This document shows positions 36,451-43,087 of a DNA stretch of 43,087 bases, in pieces. Both the position numbers and the translations under genes were made by a program. The notes below the pieces were generated by a model, which was not told the DNA's origin, ran no database searches, and was given only the letters and a program-made list of their open reading frames with translations. Origin of the DNA: Bacteroidota bacterium (GTDB lineage: Bacteria > Bacteroidota > Bacteroidia > JABEUT01); contig JABDGY010000015.1 in assembly GCA_013285805.1 (NCBI GenBank), positions 1-43,087 of the forward strand, in the 5' to 3' direction. Positions within the stretch are counted from its first letter, which is position 1. The number at the start of each line of letters is the position of its first letter.

Positions 36451-36828
36451 ATGACCGAAAACGAAATAGCAAGGATTCTTGTAGATACTTTTTTGAGGAT
36501 ACACCGTAACCTGGGTCCAGGGTTGCTTGAATCTGTTTATGAAGAAGTGATTTGTTACGAATTACAAAAGGTCGGCATAGAATTTAAGAGGCAACAAGGC
36601 ATAATTGTAAAATATGATGATGTAAAAATGGATTTGGGATTCAGGGCAGATATTATTGTTGACAATAAGGTAATTATTGAAATTAAGTCAGTCGAGGCCT
36701 TAGCCCCTGTTCATCATAAGCAATTACTTACATATCTGAAGATTACTGATTTAAAGTTGGGACTGCTTGTCAACTTCAATGTGGACTTAATAAAAGATGG
36801 AATTGTTAGAATTGTAAACAAATTATAA
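36451..36828 (+). CDS. GxxExxY family protein (PD-(D/E)XK-like)
   Basis: Protein of 125 residues of the GxxExxY family, named for GLLESVY at Gly24, Glu27 and Tyr30. The C-terminal half has FRADIIVDNKVIIEIKSVEAL, the core of a PD-(D/E)XK nuclease-like fold with Asp, then Glu and Lys. The function of the family is not established. The gene sits between gmhB-like and GT4 genes and is bracketed closely by inverted repeats made of the same blocks, so it looks like an inserted cassette. Base composition is AT-rich relative to the neighbours. Confidence 0.88.
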   Translation: MTENEIARILVDTFLRIHRNLGPGLLESVYEEVICYELQKVGIEFKRQQGIIVKYDDVKMDLGFRADIIVDNKVIIEIKSVEALAPVHHKQLLTYLKITDLKLGLLVNFNVDLIKDGIVRIVNKL

Positions 36829-36831
36829 CTG

Positions 36832-36856
36832 CTTGGCGTCTTTGCGCCTTGGCGAG
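36832..36856 (-). repeat. Right inverted repeat framing the GxxExxY gene
   Basis: Reverse complement contains CGCCAAGGCGCAAAGA followed by CGCCAAG, the same blocks as at 36416-36441 but in another order. It ends eight bases before the GT4 ATG, so it lies where that gene's leader should be. Confidence 0.75.
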
Positions 36857-36864
36857 AAAATTAG

Positions 36865-37998
36865 ATGAAGATAGCTGTAAATACACGTTTATTGATAAAA
36901 GGTAAAATGGAAGGTATTGCGGTACATGCTTACCATGTGCTGAAACGTATAACTGCCAATCACCCGGAGCACCAATTCCTTTTTATTTTCGACCGTCCTT
37001 ATAGCGAAGAGTTTATTTTCTCAAATAACATCACTCCCATTTCAGTTATGCCACAGGCAAGGCACCCTTTTCTGTTTTATGTCTGGTTCGAATATTCAGT
37101 TGCAGGTGTGTTGAACCACAATAAACCCGATCTGTTTTATTCTCCCGATGGACTCCTCAGCCTGCGAACCGACGTGCCATCTGTACCTGTTATGCACGAC
37201 ATAAACTACGAGCATTATCCCGAAGACCTGCCCAAATTAGCATCTTGGTATTATAAACGTTATTTCCCGAAGTTTGCCAATAAGGCAAAACGCATTTTAA
37301 CTGTATCGGAATTTTCAAAACGAGATATCGCCAGGGCGTATAACTTAAACCCTGAGAAGATTGACGTGGTTTATAACGGAGCCGACGAAGCTTACCGTAA
37401 ACTAAATGATGAAGAAGCTAAGAAGGTAAAAGAGAAATACTCTAATGGGCAAGACTACTTTGTATATGTGAGTGCTTTACACCCGCGCAAAAATGTAATG
37501 AGATTGTTACATGCATTCGATAAGATGAAAGACAAGGCCCAATCGCCTATAAAGCTTTTACTGGTTGGCCCGGCCTATTTCAAGAACAATGAAATGGTGA
37601 AGGCCCACGAAGAGATGAAGTATAAAAATGATGTGGTGTTTACGGGCAGGCTTGAAGGAGAAGAACTTTGTAGTGTGGTAGGTGCTGCTTTTGCAATGAC
37701 GTATGTATCGTACTTTGAAGGGTTTGGAATACCGATTGTAGAAGCCATGCGCTGCGAGGTGCCTATAATTGCATCTGACGTTACATCAATGCCTGAGGTG
37801 GCAGGTGACGCTGCTCTGCTCGTTGACCCTTTTTCAGTTGACTCAATTTCAGATGCTATGTTGCGCTTATTAAAAGATAATGCACTGAGGAATAACCTGG
37901 TTGAAAAAGCGCGATTGAGAAAAGATGTATTTACATGGGACAGGACGGCCAATTTAACCTGGGCTGCATTTGAAAAAACATTAGCGGAATGTCGTTAA
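36865..37998 (+). CDS. Glycosyltransferase family 4
   Basis: GT-B glycosyltransferase of 377 residues. The N-terminal acceptor domain starts [29 protein letters not shown]. The C-terminal donor domain has [30 protein letters not shown] and the EX7E-type motif [19 protein letters not shown]. It is the mannosyl/glucosyl type seen in LPS and exopolysaccharide synthesis, but the sugar is not predictable. Its end overlaps rnhB by 10 bases. The leader is occupied by the right inverted repeat of the GxxExxY cassette. Confidence 0.9.
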   Translation: MKIAVNTRLLIKGKMEGIAVHAYHVLKRITANHPEHQFLFIFDRPYSEEFIFSNNITPISVMPQARHPFLFYVWFEYSVAGVLNHNKPDLFYSPDGLLSLRTDVPSVPVMHDINYEHYPEDLPKLASWYYKRYFPKFANKAKRILTVSEFSKRDIARAYNLNPEKIDVVYNGADEAYRKLNDEEAKKVKEKYSNGQDYFVYVSALHPRKNVMRLLHAFDKMKDKAQSPIKLLLVGPAYFKNNEMVKAHEEMKYKNDVVFTGRLEGEELCSVVGAAFAMTYVSYFEGFGIPIVEAMRCEVPIIASDVTSMPEVAGDAALLVDPFSVDSISDAMLRLLKDNALRNNLVEKARLRKDVFTWDRTANLTWAAFEKTLAECR

Positions 37999-38591
37999 AC
38001 GCATACTTTGATGAAAAACTGGTGGAAGCCGGTTGCGATGAGGCTGGACGCGGATGCCTTGCCGGACCTGTGTTTGCCGCGGCTGTAATATTGCCTAAGA
38101 GTTTTCATCACCCGCTGTTGAATGACTCGAAGCAGGTGACCGAAAGTAACAGGTATGAACTTAGAGAGGTAATTGAAAAAGAAGCATTGGCTTATGCAGT
38201 GGAACAGGTGAGTTGTACCGAGATTGATGAGATTAATATACTGAATGCCTCTTTCCTGGCTATGCATAAGGCAATAGATAAACTTTCTATGCAACCTGAA
38301 TTGCTGCTGATTGATGGCAACAGGTTTAAGAAATACAAAGACATCGCTCATGAATGCATTATAAAAGGAGATGGTAAATATGCTTCTATAGCTGCGGCAT
38401 CGGTGCTGGCCAAAACTTATAGGGACGATTATATGAAACAATTGCATGAAGAGGACCCGCGCTACAACTGGATGAAGAATAAAGGCTATGGAACGGCCGA
38501 CCATCGTTCAGCTATTGAAAAGCATGGCATTTCATTACACCACCGCAAAAGTTTTCAATTAGTACAGTGGGATTTATTTCACCAGCATTAA
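37989..38591 (+). CDS. rnhB: Ribonuclease HII
   Basis: Type 2 RNase H of 200 residues that cleaves RNA in RNA-DNA hybrids and at single ribonucleotides in DNA. The active-site DEAGRG is at Asp17 and Glu18 ([17 protein letters not shown]), with Asp109 in LLIDGNRF and the [21 protein letters not shown] motif for the remaining metal ligand. The length is standard. It starts 10 bases inside the GT4 gene and is followed after four bases by the DUF3352-like gene. Confidence 0.95.
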   Translation: MSLNAYFDEKLVEAGCDEAGRGCLAGPVFAAAVILPKSFHHPLLNDSKQVTESNRYELREVIEKEALAYAVEQVSCTEIDEINILNASFLAMHKAIDKLSMQPELLLIDGNRFKKYKDIAHECIIKGDGKYASIAAASVLAKTYRDDYMKQLHEEDPRYNWMKNKGYGTADHRSAIEKHGISLHHRKSFQLVQWDLFHQH

Positions 38592-38595
38592 TTGT

Positions 38596-41346
38596 ATGAA
38601 AAAGAGGTTGGCGGTACTGGTAGTCGTTTTATTTCTCATTGCAGGTGTGGTGTATGAATCACTGAAGTGGGGCAAAAAATCGGTAGCCCCCGTAAGCGCA
38701 GCCATTACTGCTATTCCCATAGGTGCTTCATTTATTTTTGAAAGTAATAAAACTTATCCGTTGTGGAAAGGCTTGTCGCAAAACAGCCTTATATGGAAAG
38801 ATTTGCTGGGTACGGAAACAGTTGCTGAGTTGAATGGCAATATGCATTACCTCGATTCGCTGGTTAGCGGCGAACCAAAAATGCGCGCTATGGTTGAGGC
38901 CCAGCCCATATTTATATCGGCCCATGCTAACGGCATGCAGCACTTCGATTACCTTTTTATCTGCGCATTGCCCGGTGACGCCGCTGCTAAAACCCTTCAG
39001 GACTATATGCAGTCTGTAAGCGCCAAGGGCTCGCTGACTTCCACTCAATATGATGGCATAACTGAATATTGTTTGAAGATACCGGGCAAGAGCGATTTTT
39101 ACTATTCAGTGTACGATGGCATATTCATCGGTTCGCTGAAATCGGAAATAGTGCAGGAATCGTTGCGGCAGCAGGAATCGCCCGAGAAGGTATCGCTTAT
39201 GGGAATGCCTTTGTTTGTTAAAGCGCTTAAAGCTACAAGCAACGAAGCGCCTGCCAAGCTGTTTATCCGTTACCAGTTTATTAATGATGTGCTTACTTCT
39301 TTTACCGGCAAGGAAGCTAACTCGCTTCTTTCGTCAGTGCCCGATTTTGCCCAATGGACAGCGGTTGAAATTTCTACCGAAATGAACGAGGTGATGATGA
39401 ACGGCTTTACAGTGACCGATAGTACAGGTATGCAATACCTGGAATTATTCTCAGGCCAGAACCCGCAAACTACAGGGGTGCCATCGGTGGTTCCGGCTAA
39501 CACTTCCTTCATGGCGTGTTTTGAACTTAGCGACAGCAAAACATTCATAAAGGATTACAAAAGATACCTGGGGCTGCACAGGCGTATGCCTAAACATAAT
39601 GAATGGCTGGCGCAGGTAGAAAAGAACTACGGCATTAACCCTGAGAAGAATTTTTATCCCTGGCTAGACAATGAAATTGCATTGGTAATAACAGAACCCA
39701 GTGATACCACATTGCAGAACGACACTTATGCGTTAATCGGCACGCGCGATACCAAAGAGGCGATAAATACGCTGGGTAAAATGGCCGACACTATTTTCGG
39801 GGACCAGGAAAAGCATTTTGAGACGTACAAGTTTATGGGGCACGACATACACTACATAGGCCTCGATAATATGCTGCCTAATTTGCTGGGTGGCGCATTT
39901 GAACCCATGAAGAGAACCTATTACACCGCCATTGACAAGTTTATTGTATTCGCTAATAGCGGAGAGGCCTTGCAGATGTTCATTAACCGCTATGAAAGCG
40001 GCGCAACGCTGGAAAAGGATTCCTACTACCAGTCGTTTACCCGCGACCATATTGAGAACGGAGCAGGCGTGTACATTTATAATAATGTGGCGCTGTCGCC
40101 TATGCTTTATGAACAGTACCTCGACAAACCTTATGCCGATGCCATAAAAAAACATACCGACATTACCCGAAAGTTCCAGGCAGTGGAGGCACAGTTCACC
40201 TATATGCAGGGCATGTTCTATACCAATGTATATTTTAAGCGCAATCCCGATTATAAAAAACAAGCCGGCGCATTGTGGCAGATGGCCTTAGACACCACCC
40301 TTGCTGCTCCACCTTGCTGGGTCACCGATTATAAAACAAAGTACCAATATGTAATGGCTGAAGATAAAGCCGACAACATTTATTTAATAAGCAATACGGG
40401 GCATATACAATGGGAGAAACAAGTTGACGGGAAAATAATGGGCCCTGTCCAGCAGTTAGACGGGTTGAAGAACGGTAAACTGCAATATCTGTTTACGACA
40501 GAGAGAAACATTTATATAGTCGACCGCAATGGAAAGGACGTATATGGTTACCCTGTAAGTATTCCATCGAAGGCTACGGCTAACGCTTCCTTATTCGATT
40601 ATGATGGCAAGCGAAATTACAGGATTGCAGTGCCATGCGGCGATGGCAAAATAAGGATGTATGATAACACAGGAAAAAGCATTAAGGACTGGAAGCCTGA
40701 AGAAACTGACGGATTAGTGAAATGCCCGTTGCAATATATGAATATAGATGATGAAGGCTTTATTATTGCCGTTGACGATAAAGGCAAGGTATATACATAC
40801 GACAGAAAAGGCAAGAGTAAATTAGATTTCACCAAGCGCCTGCCTGCGAATATTTCCAGCTTCTATATTACCAAAGCCAAAACCTTAAAAGAGACTTACC
40901 TTATGGCATGCGACTCTACGGGAGTGGTGTACCAGCTTAGCCTTACCGATTTCTTAAACCGTACCCAATATTTGCCAGAGGGTATCCATCGCCCTGCATT
41001 TGCACCGGTTGATTTGGAAGGCAAAGGACAGACCGATATGGTTTTCTTTGTGAAGTATGATGTCTATGCCTATTCACCCGATAAAAAACAAATATTCCAC
41101 TACACCATGCACGATTCGTTGCGGAACAATATTATGAGCTACACCTTCCCTGATGGCAAAACCCGCATTGGGGGAGTAGCCACAAAGCCCGGCAAAATAT
41201 ATATGCTCGATGAGAAGGGAGATATGTGCCCAGGCTTCCCCCTCCAAGGCTCTTACCCATTCTCTATTGGCGATATGAATAACGACGGACAACTTTACCT
41301 GCTTACAGCAATTGGTAATAGTGTGTATGTGTATAGTTTGCCGTAA
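38596..41346 (+). CDS. Membrane-anchored DUF3352-like protein with C-terminal propeller-like repeats
   Basis: Protein of 916 residues anchored by one N-terminal membrane segment (MKKRLAVLVVVLFLIAGVVYESL). Residues about 30-550 resemble DUF3352 proteins: repeated alpha/beta segments such as FIFESNKTYPLWKGLSQ, FDYLFICALPGDAAAKTLQ and ALIGTRDTKEAINTLGKM. Residues about 580-916 contain short beta-propeller-like repeats (AEDKADNIYLISNTGHIQWEKQV, RNIYIVDRNGKDVYGYPV, KIRMYDNTGKSIKDW, KVYTYDRKGKSKLDF and IYMLDEKGDMCPGFP), like PQQ- or FG-GAP-type blades. The function is unknown; it faces the periplasm. It follows rnhB closely. Confidence 0.68.
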   Translation: MKKRLAVLVVVLFLIAGVVYESLKWGKKSVAPVSAAITAIPIGASFIFESNKTYPLWKGLSQNSLIWKDLLGTETVAELNGNMHYLDSLVSGEPKMRAMVEAQPIFISAHANGMQHFDYLFICALPGDAAAKTLQDYMQSVSAKGSLTSTQYDGITEYCLKIPGKSDFYYSVYDGIFIGSLKSEIVQESLRQQESPEKVSLMGMPLFVKALKATSNEAPAKLFIRYQFINDVLTSFTGKEANSLLSSVPDFAQWTAVEISTEMNEVMMNGFTVTDSTGMQYLELFSGQNPQTTGVPSVVPANTSFMACFELSDSKTFIKDYKRYLGLHRRMPKHNEWLAQVEKNYGINPEKNFYPWLDNEIALVITEPSDTTLQNDTYALIGTRDTKEAINTLGKMADTIFGDQEKHFETYKFMGHDIHYIGLDNMLPNLLGGAFEPMKRTYYTAIDKFIVFANSGEALQMFINRYESGATLEKDSYYQSFTRDHIENGAGVYIYNNVALSPMLYEQYLDKPYADAIKKHTDITRKFQAVEAQFTYMQGMFYTNVYFKRNPDYKKQAGALWQMALDTTLAAPPCWVTDYKTKYQYVMAEDKADNIYLISNTGHIQWEKQVDGKIMGPVQQLDGLKNGKLQYLFTTERNIYIVDRNGKDVYGYPVSIPSKATANASLFDYDGKRNYRIAVPCGDGKIRMYDNTGKSIKDWKPEETDGLVKCPLQYMNIDDEGFIIAVDDKGKVYTYDRKGKSKLDFTKRLPANISSFYITKAKTLKETYLMACDSTGVVYQLSLTDFLNRTQYLPEGIHRPAFAPVDLEGKGQTDMVFFVKYDVYAYSPDKKQIFHYTMHDSLRNNIMSYTFPDGKTRIGGVATKPGKIYMLDEKGDMCPGFPLQGSYPFSIGDMNNDGQLYLLTAIGNSVYVYSLP

Positions 41347-41654
41347 GCCTCGTGATTATTCTACTGGAGTTTACGGAAAAGCAATAGTATATCCTATTGA
41401 CATTTCATTATAATAAATAACATAAGTAATTGATTGTTAAATATTTATATCGGATAGTTATTTTGTAGCCCATTGTATTTTATTGTTATTATCAATAAAA
41501 CAGTCGTTAGTAAAAACTGCTCTGTATAGCTCTTTTATCTCTGTGAACTCTGTGTTGAATGTCTTTCTATGGTATCTTTAAACTATTTAGCAGAACAATA
41601 GTCAAAAGATTTGTAAAAGGAAATCGTCTAATAGATTAATAAAGTCAGTTAGTT
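41347..41654. other. 308-base AT-rich gap
   Basis: No gene or strong hairpin is seen. There is an imperfect repeat CTCTGTGAACTCTGTGTTG near 41540-41560, which recalls a short dispersed Bacteroidota repeat. TATCTTTA near 41573 is a possible -7 element for the barrel gene at 41655, but the spacing to a TTG is short. Confidence 0.4.
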
Positions 41655-42479
41655 ATGAAAACAAGAAAAGCAATATTAGTAGTAGGCCTATTGGCCTTTA
41701 TAATTGGAGATGCAGCAGCCCAGTACTATGGCCCACCCGGCCCGCCTCCGGGTCCTGCACCAATGAGGCGCCAGCGCCAACAAGAGCCTAAAGATGATGA
41801 ACAATCAAAGCCAACGGGGTATTTTGAAATTAGCTTTGGACTGTCTGAACCTATAGGCGCATTTGGCGCTACAACCGGTACAACTTACGGAGGTTATGCC
41901 CTGCCCGGTTCGGCTTTCAATCTTTCATTGGGCATACCGGTAAACCATACCAATTTAGGTGTGGCATTAATGTATGGCGATTACAACAACCTGTTCGATA
42001 TTAACAGTTTTGCCTATACCCAGCAATTAGCCGACCAGTCAAAGGCATACGCACCTATACTCCAGGATTCATATAATGAAAGCTTTATTCTGGCCGGCCT
42101 TTTCTGGACCTGGCCCGTACACAGGCTTTCGTTCGATGCGCGCTTAATGGGCGGTATAGCTATATGCCACTTGCCTGAAGTGACATGGGGAGCGCAGGGC
42201 GCATACGACCCTACAATTTCAACATATGACACATACCAGTGGGATACATATCCCAGTTCGTCTGTCGGATTCGCTTATGATATAGGAGCAGATATACGTT
42301 ATAAGCTCAGGAGAACATCTATTATGCTGGGTATAGACTATACGGGGGCCAACCCGAATGTAAATACAACACAGCAATATACCGACCCATACGGCAACAT
42401 GTATTATAGCCGTATTTCAGGCGGAGTGCCTATGTCGCTCATTTGCGTTAACCTTGGTTTAGCTTACGAAATTAGATAG
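41655..42479 (+). CDS. Outer-membrane beta-barrel-like protein with Pro-rich N-terminus
   Basis: Secreted protein of 274 residues. The signal peptide MKTRKAILVVGLLAFIIGDAAAQ is followed by a Gly/Pro-rich, then charged linker (YYGPPGPPPGPAPMRRQRQQ, to about residue 55), and then a glycine- and tyrosine-rich barrel that closes with LICVNLGLAYEIR. The first strands (ISFGLSEPIGAFGA, GYALPGSAFNLSLGIPV and NLGVALMYGDYNN) resemble the proteins at 8932 and 18954. It is a stand-alone gene after a 308-base gap and before a palindrome cluster. No specific function recognised. Confidence 0.68.
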   Translation: MKTRKAILVVGLLAFIIGDAAAQYYGPPGPPPGPAPMRRQRQQEPKDDEQSKPTGYFEISFGLSEPIGAFGATTGTTYGGYALPGSAFNLSLGIPVNHTNLGVALMYGDYNNLFDINSFAYTQQLADQSKAYAPILQDSYNESFILAGLFWTWPVHRLSFDARLMGGIAICHLPEVTWGAQGAYDPTISTYDTYQWDTYPSSSVGFAYDIGADIRYKLRRTSIMLGIDYTGANPNVNTTQQYTDPYGNMYYSRISGGVPMSLICVNLGLAYEIR

Positions 42480-42486
42480 CTATCGC

Positions 42487-42575
42487 AAGTAATAAGTTAT
42501 AGGTAAGAAGTAATAGATAAATTTAAGGGTATTACGTACCCATATCTTTTACCTATAACCTATTACTTTTTACTT
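42487..42575. repeat. Long imperfect inverted repeat
   Basis: Arms 42487-42519 and 42543-42575 match at 27 of 33 positions when one is reversed. Inside, GGGTA/TACCC (42527-42531 and 42537-42541) continues the stem. It could fold into a large hairpin and act as a terminator for the barrel gene, or be a dispersed repeat. Confidence 0.7.
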
Positions 42576-42611
42576 TCATCTAAGGGGGTTAATGGCATTC
42601 CCACTCCCCTG

Positions 42612-42631
42612 CCCCTCTCCCGGGAGAGGGG
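42612..42631. repeat. Perfect 20-base palindrome
   Basis: CCCCTCTCCC followed directly by GGGAGAGGGG, then ATATAGGGGTGAGGG. The outline is one I know as a common intergenic repeat of Bacteroidota genomes. Confidence 0.7.
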
Positions 42632-42655
42632 ATATAGGGGTGAGGGCACTGTTTA

Positions 42656-42675
42656 CCCCGACATAAATGTCGGGG
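42656..42675. repeat. Hairpin CCCCGACAT/ATGTCGGGG
   Basis: Nine-base perfect arms with a two-base centre, with no T-run on either side. Confidence 0.7.
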
Positions 42676-42686
42676 CTACTAATGTT

Positions 42687-42703
42687 ATACCCCTACGGGG
42701 TAT
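42687..42703. repeat. Hairpin ATACCCC/GGGGTAT
   Basis: Seven-base perfect arms around TAC, 12 bases after the previous hairpin and just before the end of the minus-strand gene. Confidence 0.65.
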
Positions 42704-42715
42704 TTATACAATCCT

Positions 42716-43087
42716 CTAATGTAACGCCACATCATTACCCGATTTGCTTTCGTTATAAACTTTCAATGCCTCTTCAAGCAATGTAAGGTAATATGCAATG
42801 CCATCAGCAACCGGTGTAAATAGCTCTAACGCACAAAAGCAGTTGGGCCGCTTTTTAAGCTCCTCTATCTGGTCCAGTGTAAATAATACCGGTTTGCCAT
42901 CTACTATCTTTGGCCACATCATATTTTCTTCTCCCCCGCTCCACATATAGTACAAATCGGGGTTATCGGTTCCGGAGAAAACATAAAATTCCATCTTCAT
43001 AATTTCTGTAATTGCATTTTTACCCTTCAGCAGACCTTCCATGAACTGCCTTTTCATATCCGGGCCTTTCAAATCTTTGTAATACGA
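42716..43087 (-). CDS. Hypothetical protein, 5' part cut off by window edge
   Basis: The frame is open from the right edge to TAG at 42716-42718, giving about 123 visible codons. The first ATG or TTG codons inside the window (43072 or 43057) may not be the true start, because the frame continues upstream as SYYKDLKGPDMKRQFMEGLL. The product is a soluble mixed alpha/beta protein with FYVFSGTDNPDLYYMWSGGEENMMWPKIVDGKPVLF and an amphipathic C-terminal helix. No domain recognised. Confidence 0.7.
   Translation of the reverse strand, partial: SYYKDLKGPDMKRQFMEGLLKGKNAITEIMKMEFYVFSGTDNPDLYYMWSGGEENMMWPKIVDGKPVLFTLDQIEELKKRPNCFCALELFTPVADGIAYYLTLLEEALKVYNESKSGNDVALH

Noticed and set aside
36416-36856. 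Full insertion sequence around the GxxExxY gene
   Set aside because: No transposase is present, and no clear target-site duplication could be seen outside the repeats.

Overview
The window is chromosomal DNA of a member of the Bacteroidota, probably an environmental Chitinophagales- or Sphingobacteriales-like lineage. The grounds are: three secreted proteins ending in the gliding/T9SS type B C-terminal domain, a fused murF-alr gene, -7 promoter elements of the TAnnTTTG type, few Shine-Dalgarno sites, and Bacteroidota-style dispersed palindromic repeats. No rRNA, tRNA, transposase, CRISPR array or phage gene was recognised. The finer taxonomic placement is inference.

Layout. 1-3.6 kb: a truncated MFS transporter (minus), a TauE/SafE-type permease translationally coupled to a DUF1634 membrane protein (plus), and an LptF/LptG-type permease (minus). 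3.7-6.1 kb: a family 2 glycosyltransferase and the proline-catabolic dehydrogenase PruA. 6.1-8.9 kb (minus): a tight surface-glycan operon of a SIS-domain isomerase, a GT2 and a GT4. 8.9-13.1 kb: a small beta-barrel protein, mutS, and an unusual acyl-carrier-protein-like gene whose halves appear in permuted order. 13.1-17.3 kb (minus): an apparent operon of a choice-of-anchor-L T9SS cargo, a RemB/Wzi-like barrel and a TPR protein. 17.4-27 kb (plus): an M20 dipeptidase, a small barrel protein and two very large tandem paralogous T9SS adhesin-like proteins with nine versus three Ig-like modules. 27-28.5 kb: a radical SAM/SPASM enzyme (minus), a possible 53-residue protein, and a duplicated promoter-like 25-mer. 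28.5-34.8 kb (plus): murF-alr, a TPR/SpoIIE phosphatase, a polyprenyl diphosphate synthase and a MORN-repeat lipoprotein. 34.8-41.3 kb: a retropepsin-like protease (minus), then rhomboid, gmhB-like, GxxExxY, GT4, rnhB and a DUF3352-like membrane-anchored protein (plus). 41.3-43.1 kb: a barrel protein, a cluster of four palindromes and a truncated hypothetical gene.

Cell-envelope work is the common theme: peptidoglycan precursor synthesis, undecaprenyl or quinone chains, LPS transport and heptose chemistry, glycosyltransfer, and T9SS-exported surface proteins. The most unusual single item is the permuted ACP-like gene at 12501-13064. The most notable structural patterns are the module-number difference between the two giant surface proteins, the GxxExxY gene framed by inverted repeats, and the near-leaderless arrangement of several promoters.
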